Source: Pontibacter sp. G13 (lineage in GTDB: Bacteria > Bacteroidota > Bacteroidia > J057). From it: DNA of 64,000 bases. The notes under the pieces are model-generated. The model did no database searches. It saw nothing but the letters and a program-made list of their open reading frames with translations, and was not told the DNA's origin. This document shows positions 25,493 to 34,481 of this stretch, piece by piece. The number at the start of each line of letters is the position of its first letter. Position 1 is the stretch's first letter. The position numbers were made by a program, and so were the translations under genes. The DNA lies in contig NZ_CP134696.1 of NCBI RefSeq assembly GCF_031851795.1, positions 6,820,001 through 6,884,000 of the forward strand, in the 5' to 3' direction.

Positions 25493-26953
25493 ATGAAAAA
25501 GATTTTCACTACGGGATGGCTATTGGCTGTCCAGCTATTCATCGTTTCAACTGCAACGGCCGAGTTGAGGCTGCCGGCCATCGTATCTTCCAACATGGTT
25601 TTGCAGCGAAATACCACGGTCGAAATTTGGGGATGGTCGGATGCCCAAAGCTCCATTTCCATCCAAGCCTCTTGGCTCGATCAGCCGCTCACCATCCAAT
25701 CGGACTCAGAAGGAAAATGGCGGACCTCCGTCAAAACCAGCAACAGCCAAGAACCCCAAACCCTCATGATTCGAGATGAGGATTCTTCCATACTCCTGGA
25801 GAATATCCTATTCGGCGAAGTCTGGCTATGCTCCGGTCAATCCAATATGTCCATGCCTGTCAAGGGGAATTCCGGACAGCCCACCTTCAGACCACCATTG
25901 ACTATTGCCAAATCAGCCAACTCACAATTGCGGCTTTTTACCGTGAAGAGAAAAGGCGCCAAAACGCCTCAATCGGATGTTGAGCAATATGAAGGATGGG
26001 CCGAGGCATCTCCCGAGAATGTACCTGACTTCAGCGCTGTGGCCTACTTTTTCGGGCAGCAATTGCAGGAGATTTTACAGGTTCCGGTAGGAATGATCCA
26101 CACCTCTTGGGGGGGAAGTCAGATTCAGGCATGGATGAGTCAGGAAGCCATTCAAGGATTTCAGCAGGTCAATCTCGATACCGTCGATATATCAAAGCGG
26201 ACCAACAAGATCCCCACCACCCTGTACAATGCCATGATACACCCCTTGATTCCTTTCTCAATCCGAGGGGTCTTGTGGTATCAAGGAGAGGGAAATCGGT
26301 TTGATCCGGCAAGTTACCAATCGCTGTTCCCAGCTATGGTCAAAGATTGGAGAGCGAGATGGAATTTGGGAGATTTTCCGTTTTTCTATGTTCAGATTGC
26401 CCCATACATGTACGGAGATAATGAGGTGTTTCAAACACCCAAGAACACGGCATTTATCCGAGAAGTCCAGATGAAATGCCTAGACCTGATTCCCAACTCC
26501 GGAATGGCCGTGACGCTAGATATTGGGGATGACTATTGCATCCATCCTCCCAAGAAAAAGGAAGTGGCGGATCGGCTGTTGTTTCACGCCCTTCATCGGA
26601 CTTACGGGATGAACTCGGTGGATGATGCCTCTCCTATGTTCGAGTCCATGGAAGCCCACAAAAACGGCCTCAAGCTGACTTTCAAGCATGCAGAGAGTGG
26701 ATTGTATGCCTTCGACAAGTTGGAAGGATTCGAAATCGCCGGGGAAGATAGGGTCTTCTATCCTGCGAATGCCAAGATCATCCAGCGAGAATTTGTACAC
26801 GTTTCCAGTGAGCAGGTGCCCAATCCGGTGGCGGTGAGATACGCTTGGCGCAATTGGGTGAAAGGAACTTTATTCGATACGAATTTGCTCCCTGCGTCTT
26901 CATTTCGAACGGATGATTGGGACGATGCGACTCGAGCAGGAACGATCGAGTAA
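25493..26953 (+). CDS. Sialate O-acetylesterase-type SGNH hydrolase
   Basis: 486 residues from the ATG at 25493, which opens a signal peptide (MKKIFTTGWLLAVQLFIVST, cleavage near ATAE). The mature start ELRLPAIVSSNMVLQRNTTV and the linker EIWGWSD form the beta domain usual in this family. Next is the nucleophile Ser117 in GEVWLCSGQSNMSMPV, and further down YQGEGNR and a GMAVTLDIGDDYCIHPPKK block carrying the Asp-x2-His type catalytic pair. Family members remove acetyl groups from sialic acids or from plant and algal glycans (CE20-like). It is expected in the periplasm or on the surface. No sialic-acid catabolism genes are nearby, so an acetylated algal glycan is an equal candidate substrate. 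Confidence 0.88.
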   Translation: MKKIFTTGWLLAVQLFIVSTATAELRLPAIVSSNMVLQRNTTVEIWGWSDAQSSISIQASWLDQPLTIQSDSEGKWRTSVKTSNSQEPQTLMIRDEDSSILLENILFGEVWLCSGQSNMSMPVKGNSGQPTFRPPLTIAKSANSQLRLFTVKRKGAKTPQSDVEQYEGWAEASPENVPDFSAVAYFFGQQLQEILQVPVGMIHTSWGGSQIQAWMSQEAIQGFQQVNLDTVDISKRTNKIPTTLYNAMIHPLIPFSIRGVLWYQGEGNRFDPASYQSLFPAMVKDWRARWNLGDFPFFYVQIAPYMYGDNEVFQTPKNTAFIREVQMKCLDLIPNSGMAVTLDIGDDYCIHPPKKKEVADRLLFHALHRTYGMNSVDDASPMFESMEAHKNGLKLTFKHAESGLYAFDKLEGFEIAGEDRVFYPANAKIIQREFVHVSSEQVPNPVAVRYAWRNWVKGTLFDTNLLPASSFRTDDWDDATRAGTIE

Positions 26954-26975
26954 TCCTCCTGCGAATATGGATCAG

Positions 26976-27009
26976 CCCCGCTTGACCCTTTCCCAAAGGT
27001 CGAGGGGGG
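26976..27009 (+). terminator. Imperfect terminator-like hairpin
   Basis: CCCC-GCTT-GACC (26976-26987) pairs with GGTC-GA-GGGG (26998-27007) with internal mismatches, followed by GGTTATTTGTTT. It lies directly behind the esterase gene. Confidence 0.4.
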
Positions 27010-27115
27010 TTATTTGTTTCGGATGATTCATTTGGGCCTAGCAGAATTCCCGGTTGAGGTGTTTAGACTTGGTAAATGGTTGAATTTCCTGGATTATTGG
27101 GCAAATCTAATTGAC

Positions 27116-28588
27116 ATGAAAAAGTTAATAGCGTTCCTGTTTTCCATATTTATTTTGGGGATCAATGGCTTTTCCCAAGGTCGTTTGACGAATGTCAAAA
27201 CCAAGAAGTTCAAGACTTCCGAAAAACTCAAGATTGAAGGGAGTATAGGGTTTTTGACCGTCCCTGAAAATAGGAATGATCCGGAAAGTAGAGAGATTCA
27301 AGTGAAGTTTGTCCACCTGAAAAGCATCGCTGATGCACCGCTTGCTCCCGTGGTGTATTTGGAAGGAGGAGGAGGAACCTCGACTTGGCAGGCAGAAAGT
27401 CCCCGAGATCTTCAAGATTGGATGGAGATTCTGGAGGTGTCAGATCTGATCTTTATGGATCGACGTGGTTCCTACGATGACGACCTGACCTACATCTGGC
27501 AAGGGGATTATCCCGAAGCGTTCTGGATGTCAGAAGATGCGGCCAATCGACATTATGCCCAGATGACCGAGCAAGCCTTGAAGACTTTCGAATCCAGAGC
27601 GGTAGATGTTTCTGGCTACAACATTGTGGAGGAAGCGCATGATGTGCATGATTTGATGAGCGCCTTGGAGATCGAACGATACTCCATTTTGGGATTCAGT
27701 TTTGGCTCGCATATCGGCATGACGGTGATGCATCTTTTTCCCGACGAAATCGACCGAGCCATTCTTGCAGGTTCGGATGCGCCTGATCAGGCACTGAACT
27801 TCCCGCGGTATCTGGATGCGCACATCCTCATGCTTGGAGAAATGGTTAAGCAGGACGAACAACTCAGCGCCTCCATTCCTGATTTTCCGGCCTTGGTGGA
27901 TCGAGTTATGGACAACCTAGCGGAGCAACCCGCAACGATTTCGGTTCAGAATCCCCTGACGGGAAAGGACATGAATCTGGCCATCGGACCGTTTGGCTTT
28001 GGACTGATTCTTCGACTGGATATCGACGATGCCAATGACATACCGGCTATTCCGAGATTGATGTATTCGATGGAGCAGGGCGATTATTCGATGCTGGAAT
28101 GGTTTGCCCAAAAGCGGATCGTCTTTTCCTTAGCAGTTCCCGGCCAAGGCATTCATCAGCAATTGGCATCTGGGGTGACCGATGCACGCTGGGCACAGAT
28201 CGTACAGGAAGCCGAGGCAAGCCGCTTCGGAAATGTGGTGAATTTTCCCTTTTCAGCCGCCAAAGACCATTGGATTGCCATCGATCTGCCACAAGAAATG
28301 CCCATTCACTTGAAGACGGATATCCCTACGCTTTTTATCACAGGAACGCTCGATTGCCGAACTCCTGTGGCTCAGGTGGAGGAAACGATGCAGGGATTCA
28401 GTAATGCCGTTCATATCCGAGTGGAAGGCGCAGGTCATGAGCAAGCTCTGTGGCAGCGTGAGACCTTCGATGAATTGATTCCGCTCTTCCTCAGAGGGGG
28501 AACGGTGACCAAAACCATGACGAAGTATCGGGCGATCAAATTTATTCCGGTTGAAGGAACTACAAGTGACCATCCGTCTATTCGGTAG
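27116..28588 (+). CDS. Secreted alpha/beta hydrolase, tripeptidyl/prolyl aminopeptidase-like
   Basis: 490 residues from the ATG at 27116, with a signal peptide ending GINGFSQ. The oxyanion region is VVYLEGGGGTSTWQ, the nucleophile Ser195 is in ILGFSFGSHIGM preceded by a DVHDLMSALEIE helix. The C-terminal TAP-like part has LFITGTLDCRTPVAQVEE with the acid and EGAGHEQALW with the histidine. This is the layout of S33 peptidases such as tripeptidyl aminopeptidases, so a secreted or periplasmic exopeptidase is likely, though ester hydrolysis cannot be excluded. It is a monocistronic gene; the 280-bp gap after it (28589-28867) shows no feature. Confidence 0.85.
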   Translation: MKKLIAFLFSIFILGINGFSQGRLTNVKTKKFKTSEKLKIEGSIGFLTVPENRNDPESREIQVKFVHLKSIADAPLAPVVYLEGGGGTSTWQAESPRDLQDWMEILEVSDLIFMDRRGSYDDDLTYIWQGDYPEAFWMSEDAANRHYAQMTEQALKTFESRAVDVSGYNIVEEAHDVHDLMSALEIERYSILGFSFGSHIGMTVMHLFPDEIDRAILAGSDAPDQALNFPRYLDAHILMLGEMVKQDEQLSASIPDFPALVDRVMDNLAEQPATISVQNPLTGKDMNLAIGPFGFGLILRLDIDDANDIPAIPRLMYSMEQGDYSMLEWFAQKRIVFSLAVPGQGIHQQLASGVTDARWAQIVQEAEASRFGNVVNFPFSAAKDHWIAIDLPQEMPIHLKTDIPTLFITGTLDCRTPVAQVEETMQGFSNAVHIRVEGAGHEQALWQRETFDELIPLFLRGGTVTKTMTKYRAIKFIPVEGTTSDHPSIR

Positions 28589-28867
28589 CGCCAACAGTAC
28601 AAGTATCGCATTCATGCTTCACCGGAAATGCCCATTCCACCGAATTCCATATTCGGAGGAATGGGTAATTTTTGTGGGGAAAAGGGGCAAAGCAATCTGG
28701 GGAAGCATAGCGCTGACGGATGATCTTCTTTTTTGGCCTTCGGATTTCAGCGGTCAGGAAATGGGGCGATTTGAGTCACATGGGAAGCTGGGACTTGATT
28801 AAATAGGAGATTGGATGAATGACCCTTTCATTCAGGAGTTCTTCCAATCAATTCCTCAGAACTACCC

Positions 28868-29857
28868 ATGAGAATCCACTCGGTCATAGGCTTGCTCGTT
28901 TTTGCGATGATGACGGCTTGTATGGAAAATAAAGCCGTTGAATCCGCCAAACAGACGTTCGATATCGTCATCCTAAACGGGCGGGTAATCGATCCGGAAT
29001 CGAACCTAGACGCAGTTCGAAATGTAGGGGTCCTGGACGGCAAGATTGCCTTGATCACAGAACGACCTATCATGGGCAAAGACACTGTCGATGCCACTGG
29101 GCATGTGGTCGCTCCGGGGTTCATCGACTTACATGCGCATGGGCAGAATCTTGGAGATTATCGCATGCAAGTGATGCAGGGGGTCACTACCATGCTTGAG
29201 CTTGAATCTGGTGTGCTGCCGATAGATGCATGGTATGATGCACAAGCCCAGAAGAATCTCCCAGTTAATTATGGGGCTTCGGCTGCATGGACATTTGCTC
29301 GAATCGCCACTTTTTCAGATACCGAACCACAGGCAACCCCTGCCTATTTTCAAGATGCCCAAAAGGAAACGGATTGGAAAATGAAGATCGCTTCCCCTCA
29401 GCAGATGGACGAAATTCTCGACTATGTGCGTCAAGGCTTGGATCAGGGTGGATTGGGGATTGGCATCAATGCCGGATATGCGCCCGGCTACGGGGCCAAG
29501 GAGTATTACGCTTTGGCCGAATTAGCAGCTGATTATGGAGTCGCCACCTTCACCCATGTTCGATACGCCAGTAACCTGGAACCCCAAGGATCATTCGAAG
29601 CGATTCAGGAGCTCATTGCCAATGCAGCTATCACGGGTGCACACATGCATATTTGCCATCTCAATAGCTCATCACTCAAGGATATAGCCTCAACCCTTGA
29701 GTTGGTGGAAGCTGCCAAAGCCCGGGGAATCAATATCACTGTAGGCGCATATCCTTGGGGCGCGGCAAGCACCGTAGTGGGCGCGGCCATGTTTTCAGGG
29801 GAAGGTTGGCGAGAGCGAATGGGCAGTACCACGCACAATTTCCAGCTTGGCGTATAA
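28868..29857 (+). CDS. D-aminoacylase-type amidohydrolase, N-terminal part (in-frame stop)
   Basis: 329 residues ending at a TAA (29855-29857) that interrupts an otherwise continuous frame. The N-terminus is a lipoprotein signal (VFAMMTAC lipobox). The domain starts IVILNGRVIDPESNLDAVRN and has the metal site GFIDLHAHGQ, then ELESGV, the histidine of FTHVRYAS and that of ICHLNSSS. These match N-acyl-D-amino-acid deacylases and related amidohydrolases. The conserved aspartate and the C-terminal beta-sandwich are encoded after the stop, so this piece alone should be inactive. Whether the stop is a real mutation or a sequencing error cannot be told here. Confidence 0.8.
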   Translation: MRIHSVIGLLVFAMMTACMENKAVESAKQTFDIVILNGRVIDPESNLDAVRNVGVLDGKIALITERPIMGKDTVDATGHVVAPGFIDLHAHGQNLGDYRMQVMQGVTTMLELESGVLPIDAWYDAQAQKNLPVNYGASAAWTFARIATFSDTEPQATPAYFQDAQKETDWKMKIASPQQMDEILDYVRQGLDQGGLGIGINAGYAPGYGAKEYYALAELAADYGVATFTHVRYASNLEPQGSFEAIQELIANAAITGAHMHICHLNSSSLKDIASTLELVEAAKARGINITVGAYPWGAASTVVGAAMFSGEGWRERMGSTTHNFQLGV

Positions 29858-29860
29858 AGA

Positions 29861-30430
29861 ATGTCAGAGAAGCAATTGGCTGATTATCAGAAAAATCAGC
29901 CCGGTACATTTATTGTCTGGCATTTTTTGGATGAACATGATCCTGAGGACTTGGCCCTGCTGGACCAATCTATTCTCCATCCTGAAATCCTGATTGAGTC
30001 CGATGAAATGTTCTGGATGACGATGGATGAAGCAGGACATATCGAGAATTATGAAGGACAAGCCTGGCCACTGCCGGAAGGAGCTTTCAGTCATCCTCGC
30101 TCCAATGGTACATTTGCCAAAATGCTGAGATCCTATGTGCGAGAACGCAAACTCATGACGCTTTCAGAGGCCCTCCGCAAAATGTCCCTCATGCCGGCCC
30201 AAACCTTGGAGGCCTTCGTTCCCCAGATGAAACAGAAAGGGAGATTGCAGACAGGAATGGATGCGGATGTGGTCGTTTTTGACCCGGAAACCATCGCAGA
30301 TCAAGGAACCTACGAAGACCCTAATCATCCAGCGATTGGTGTCCAAACGGTGCTCGTCAATGGAAAAATGGTACTTTCTGAAGGCCAATTAATCGAAGGG
30401 GTCGGGGCAGGCATGCCCATTCGGCGGTAG
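29861..30430 (+). CDS. D-aminoacylase-type amidohydrolase, C-terminal part
   Basis: 189 residues starting at an ATG four bases after the stop of the N-terminal part and in the same frame. It carries the rest of the amidohydrolase: ILIESDEMFWMTMDEAG with the likely metal-site Asp, HPRSNGTFAKMLRSYVRERK, the typical EALRKMSLMPAQTLEAF helix, and the C-terminal sandwich GRLQTGMDADVVVFDPETIA and VQTVLVNGKMVL. It has no signal peptide of its own, so a protein started here would stay in the cytoplasm. The most economical reading is one gene, 28868-30430, broken by a nonsense codon. Confidence 0.75.
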   Translation: MSEKQLADYQKNQPGTFIVWHFLDEHDPEDLALLDQSILHPEILIESDEMFWMTMDEAGHIENYEGQAWPLPEGAFSHPRSNGTFAKMLRSYVRERKLMTLSEALRKMSLMPAQTLEAFVPQMKQKGRLQTGMDADVVVFDPETIADQGTYEDPNHPAIGVQTVLVNGKMVLSEGQLIEGVGAGMPIRR

Positions 30431-30481
30431 AGGAATCTCGCTCCAACATCTTTTGGAGAAACAAGCTGGAAGAAAAACACC

Positions 30482-30489
30482 TATATTTG
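30482..30489 (+). promoter_or_regulatory. Possible -7 promoter element (TATATTTG)
   Basis: TATATTTG fits the Bacteroidota -7 consensus TAnnTTTG exactly and lies 70 bp upstream of the next ATG. The expected TTTG about 19 bases upstream is absent; the nearest is 26 bases away. Confidence 0.3.
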
Positions 30490-30558
30490 CCTGAAATAAG
30501 GATATGTCGTAATATATCATTTCATGAAAAAATGAGATAATCTAATTCATTCCCGCTT

Positions 30559-31137
30559 ATGAATCGCCTCCTTTTACTACTCGCCATTTGTCTATTTTCC
30601 CAGCTGGGATTTTCGCAGCAACGCGCGGCATCGTGGTACCAAGCCATCACGCATATCAAGGGTGTACAGCTCAGTGAGCGGGCTGCTAGTTCCCTCTTGA
30701 AAAAGGGGGTAGATGTCGGAGTTGACCTATTCACCCTGACTGACAATGGGGTAGTCAAGCCAGCACCTGGGTACCATCTTTGGATGGTGAAGCTAGCCAC
30801 TTCCGAAACGTCCTCTTCTCGCGAAACAACTGGAAGATCAGGGATGGATTCCACGATATTTATTTCGGTTTCACAGCACTTTCAGCAGAAAGAGGTCATA
30901 GCCATACTTACCAAGGGGAGCGATCCCAGACATTTTCCGATGGGTCCACTTTCCATGTTTACCATCTGCTTCTGCAAGGATCAGATGGGAGATTCTGCTC
31001 ATACGACCTGTCGCGTAGATCATGCTCAGCAAGAGGAGTTTCAATCAGCGCAATGCCAAGGGGATTGTGGATGCGAGCAAAGCTGGGGAATAGGAGTTCC
31101 CAACGCTGAATGGATCGTCAAGGTCCAACCTTGGTAA
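30559..31137 (+). CDS. Secreted cysteine-containing protein of unknown function
   Basis: 192 residues with a clear signal peptide (MNRLLLLLAICLFSQLGFSQ). The next 80 residues look like ordinary protein (AITHIKGVQLSERAASSLLK, then VVKPAPGYHLWMVKLA). The C-terminal part is less convincing and holds seven cysteines (FCKDQMGDSAHTTCRVD; SAQCQGDCGCEQSWGIGVPN). A second forward frame (30780-31109) is open over the same part, so a frameshift near 30780 cannot be excluded. I recognise no family. It is a single gene flanked by gaps of about 130 bp. Confidence 0.45.
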   Translation: MNRLLLLLAICLFSQLGFSQQRAASWYQAITHIKGVQLSERAASSLLKKGVDVGVDLFTLTDNGVVKPAPGYHLWMVKLATSETSSSRETTGRSGMDSTIFISVSQHFQQKEVIAILTKGSDPRHFPMGPLSMFTICFCKDQMGDSAHTTCRVDHAQQEEFQSAQCQGDCGCEQSWGIGVPNAEWIVKVQPW

Positions 31138-31277
31138 GGAGCGCGTAAGGCTGCTTCATGAGATTTTCAACTCCGGATACGAGACATGTGGACCCAATTA
31201 CGCCCCATAAATGGCGCATCTCCCAATGTGCCATTTCTCCTGCAATACCATATCATTGACCATATTCACTCAACAAC

Positions 31278-32144
31278 ATGCATAAACCGATGAGATACCT
31301 ATCTCTATTCTTACTTTGGCTGATTCCTACAGCCGGATTCTCTCAGATTGATCTCCCAGCGAAATACAAGGAAGCGGAAGCGTTGATGAACAATAATCAA
31401 ATGGCGGAGGCCTTTGAAAAATTCAGCGAGCTGGAGGAGATTCTCCCCATATCAGATACTTTGTACCTGCCTACTTTGTGGTACACGGCAGGTACTGCAG
31501 GATTCATGGAGAAGTATCACCGGATGAACGAGGAATTCGAACAGGCCATCCCTTATGGGCTAGCCGCTCTGAAGGCTATTCGACTGGGGAAGAATTTTTT
31601 CGATGAACAATTCGCCAAGCGAGAATACTGGATGGTGAAGAATATCATCGTCTCGTATTTCGGCCAAGGTAATTTCGAGGAAGGACAGAAATGGAAAGAG
31701 GTGCTTTACGAAGCCCACCAAGCCGGAAGCCTTCCGGAAGGTCTGGATGAATATTTCAATTTTGACTATTTCACCTTCGAAGACAAGAATATTTGGGGCT
31801 ACGAATGGTTTGCGGAATTACCTGAGGATCGATTCGGTTCCAGCTTCACCAAGGTCGTGTATTATGTGTACAGCACCGATGAGGAAGGGGAGGATAAGGA
31901 TCAATTGTACCGATTACATGTCTTGATGTTTCACGGGGTGGAACAGGGCTTCGATTACGTCATGACGAAGCGATTGGAAACTGCCACCAACGAGCCTTCA
32001 GGCACCCTCTATGACTACACCTATCAAGAGGACATCGACTTTGAGAAGCTTCATAAAGACGTGAAGGAAATTCTCAAGGGGAACTTGGAGCCCAACGCAG
32101 AAGCCAACGGTAGGCGACGGAAAAAGAAACGAAAAAAGCGTTGA
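31278..32144 (+). CDS. Exported helical-repeat (TPR-like) protein of unknown function
   Basis: 288 residues; translation may start at 31278 or at the next ATG, 31290, which opens the signal peptide MRYLSLFLLWLIPTAGFSQ. The mature part is built of helix pairs like tetratricopeptide repeats (YKEAEALMNNNQMAEAFEKF, then QAIPYGLAALKAIRLGKNFF). A globular section follows with DRFGSSFTKVVYYVYSTDEE. The C-terminus is strikingly basic (GRRRKKKRKKR), suggesting contact with an anionic partner such as nucleic acid, peptidoglycan or lipopolysaccharide. No family is recognised. Confidence 0.6.
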   Translation: MHKPMRYLSLFLLWLIPTAGFSQIDLPAKYKEAEALMNNNQMAEAFEKFSELEEILPISDTLYLPTLWYTAGTAGFMEKYHRMNEEFEQAIPYGLAALKAIRLGKNFFDEQFAKREYWMVKNIIVSYFGQGNFEEGQKWKEVLYEAHQAGSLPEGLDEYFNFDYFTFEDKNIWGYEWFAELPEDRFGSSFTKVVYYVYSTDEEGEDKDQLYRLHVLMFHGVEQGFDYVMTKRLETATNEPSGTLYDYTYQEDIDFEKLHKDVKEILKGNLEPNAEANGRRRKKKRKKR

Positions 32145-32416
32145 GCCATTCTGCCTGATTGAAGATGCTCAAACAATCGGCCATTTTGGGCTTTCCCAAA
32201 TTTTTGCGGCAAGTAATCGACGCATACCCAAGACGCACGGTGGATATGGTTTCCACCATGTGTCTTCTTTTTTGGGGGAAGGAGGAAGTTCTTCGGACAT
32301 TCACCCTAATCCATGTCGCGGGAGGAATTGCGAACCTGATTTGGCCTTCCTATTTGGGAGGCCTATTTTGTGGAGAATTCCCAAAAGCGTACCATCAGAC
32401 GTTGGATCAATCAGGA

Positions 32417-33340
32417 ATGAAGCACTTCAAGTCCATACAGGCGTATTGCGAGGGAATCGGAATCGATCCTCCGTTGCATCCTCATTTCGATATTCGGAGC
32501 TTTGAGGAAAACATGGATAGCGTTCATCCCAAAATGCCTGCGTTCCGCCATGAGTGCTATGCCATTGCCATCAAGGCAGATGGGGACGGCAAGGCGGTGA
32601 CGGGGCAATTCGCCGATTTTCCAGATGGCGCTGCGATCTTCTTCAATTCACCGTTTCAATTGATTTCCTGGGATATTGTCCCCAACTGGAAGGGGTATTA
32701 TCTGATGTTCGATCAGGACTTCATTGCCCAATCTCACCTTTTTTCGGAGTTGCTGACCTTCTTTCCATTTCTCAAAATTGGCAAGACGATCCCTTTCACG
32801 GTGCCTTCCGAACAGGTTCCCAAACTGTTGGACATCTATCACACGGTTTGGGCTGAATATCACGGGGATGCTGCGGATAGATTCGACATGATCGAAGCGC
32901 AGGTGTATCTGCTTTTGCGGTATGTCAAGCGGTTGTTTGAGCAGCAGGTAGATCCGCTGGAAAAAGCGTCTTCTCTCAAAGCCGCGGATCTCAAACTATT
33001 GTCTCGTTATCAAGCCCTGATCGAAACGAGTTTTTATCCGGAAGATAATCTCCTCAAGTCGGGTGCGAATCTTCATTCCACCAGCTATTACGCCGAGAAA
33101 TTGAGTGTTCACCCCAATCACCTAAATGCCGTCGTCAAGGGAATTTCGGGGATTACGGCCCTCAATCACATTCACAACCATCTCCTTGCCCTCGCCAAGT
33201 CCCACCTCGCCCAGACTGATTGGAGCGTCAAGGAGATTGCTTATTCGCTACACTTCGACAGCCCCAATAACTTCAGCGCCTTTTTCAAGCGGAGAACCGA
33301 TCTCACCCCACTGGAATACCGCCAACAGGCGGTTCTTTGA
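32417..33340 (+). CDS. AraC family transcriptional regulator
   Basis: 307 residues from the ATG at 32417; the frame is open to 32159, but the upstream part is not protein-like and the family start MKHFKSIQAYCEGIGI fits. The sensor half has MPAFRHECYAIAIKADGDGK, close to the FR-x-x-FY-I-x-K pattern of Bacteroidota AraC regulators. The C-terminal DNA-binding part has YYAEKLSVHPNHLNAVVKGI (first helix-turn-helix) and WSVKEIAYSLHFDSPNNFSA (second), ending KRRTDLTPLEYRQ. It precedes two NTF2-like genes and an esterase-like lipoprotein on the same strand, which it may control. Confidence 0.9.
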   Translation: MKHFKSIQAYCEGIGIDPPLHPHFDIRSFEENMDSVHPKMPAFRHECYAIAIKADGDGKAVTGQFADFPDGAAIFFNSPFQLISWDIVPNWKGYYLMFDQDFIAQSHLFSELLTFFPFLKIGKTIPFTVPSEQVPKLLDIYHTVWAEYHGDAADRFDMIEAQVYLLLRYVKRLFEQQVDPLEKASSLKAADLKLLSRYQALIETSFYPEDNLLKSGANLHSTSYYAEKLSVHPNHLNAVVKGISGITALNHIHNHLLALAKSHLAQTDWSVKEIAYSLHFDSPNNFSAFFKRRTDLTPLEYRQQAVL

Positions 33341-33543
33341 AATCCACACTCCTTCATTTGAAATCATCACGGGCTTCCTATCACGTTTTCTGAGCTTTGT
33401 AAAAGAAGCTGTTTAGCGGGTTTCGCCTTTGGCCACAATTGCCCAATTCCGGAACCTCAAACAACTTCTAAACAAAATAGGGGATGAAACACATCCTATG
33501 AGTATGGATCATCTTGATTCCGCCAACGCTTCAAGCTCAGACA

Positions 33544-33999
33544 ATGAATCAACCACAAGATGCGGTCCTCTCGCTCTTCAAGGCGACAGACCAACGCAAT
33601 TGGCCCCAAGTCGAGGCGCAATTCTCCCAAAGTGTGGTGCTGGATTATGCTTCCATGAATGGAAACCCAGCCACCACGCTCAGTCCGCAGGAAATCGCCG
33701 GGGCCTGGAAAAACGTCCTTCCCGGATTCGAGCATACCCATCATCAGATCGGCAACCTACAGACTGAGGTCAAAGGCCGTACTGCTTCGGTCTTCTGCTA
33801 CGGCACTGCAAGCCATTACTTGCCTCATGATCAGGGGAATGTGTGGTGGGTGGTCGGGACCTACGATTTCGACTTGGAGCAAGCTCCTGATGGTGTTTGG
33901 AGAATTACCACCATGCGCTTCAACTATCAATTTCAGGACGGCAACGAGGCACTCCCTGAGGCTGCCATGCGCAAAGTCAATCAGCAAGGCGCTAGGTAG
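33544..33999 (+). CDS. NTF2-like (SnoaL-type) protein
   Basis: 151 residues from the ATG at 33544. The cone-shaped NTF2 fold is recognisable from the N-terminal helix (QDAVLSLFKATDQRNWPQVE), the FSQSVVLDYAS strand, and later VFCYGTASHYL and GVWRITTMRFNYQF. Proteins of this type serve as small-molecule isomerases, hydrolases or simple binding pockets; the sequence does not say which. It is 42 bp before a second, divergent NTF2-like gene, in a set controlled perhaps by the AraC regulator. Confidence 0.8.
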   Translation: MNQPQDAVLSLFKATDQRNWPQVEAQFSQSVVLDYASMNGNPATTLSPQEIAGAWKNVLPGFEHTHHQIGNLQTEVKGRTASVFCYGTASHYLPHDQGNVWWVVGTYDFDLEQAPDGVWRITTMRFNYQFQDGNEALPEAAMRKVNQQGAR

Positions 34000-34041
34000 A
34001 TACTTGCCGATTCCTCACCCAACCCCTTAACCCACACGGAT

Positions 34042-34473
34042 ATGGATATGACCCTAGGTGAACGAAACAAGCAATCTGTTCTCGCATTCTTTCAGGCTTT
34101 GGAGGCGGAACATTTGGATCAATTGCTGGACTTATTCTCAGAAGACGCCCAGCATATCAATCCCTATGCATCTGGACTTTTTCCCGAAGGCGCTTCCGGC
34201 AAAGCAGGGATTCGAGCTTATTGGGAGCCAGTATTTCCCAATTTCGATGGGATGAAATTCCCGATTGAGGACCTGTATGCGATGGAAGATCCCAACCGGG
34301 TATTTGTCAAATACAAAGGGCAGATCAAGCTGAAAAACGGAGCTGGTCTCTACGAGAATGACTATTACTCGACCTTCACTTTCAATGATGCAGGCCTCAT
34401 TACGGAATATGTCGAAATCTTCAACCCCATTGTGGCGGCGCGGGGATTCGGCCTGATCGATCAAATCAAGTAG
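34042..34473 (+). CDS. NTF2-like (SnoaL/PhzA-type) protein
   Basis: 143 residues. It has the NTF2 pattern: ERNKQSVLAFFQALEAEHLD, then LLDLFSEDAQHINPYASGLF and GKAGIRAYWEPVFPNF, with YYSTFTFNDAGLITEYVEIF near the end. The terminal FNPIVAARGFGL is typical of the PhzA/B-like ketosteroid isomerase-type subfamily. It is related to, but clearly different from, the protein upstream. The next gene starts 8 bp after its stop, so the two are co-transcribed. The substrate is unknown. Confidence 0.82.
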   Translation: MDMTLGERNKQSVLAFFQALEAEHLDQLLDLFSEDAQHINPYASGLFPEGASGKAGIRAYWEPVFPNFDGMKFPIEDLYAMEDPNRVFVKYKGQIKLKNGAGLYENDYYSTFTFNDAGLITEYVEIFNPIVAARGFGLIDQIK

Positions 34474-34481
34474 CTCCTTGT

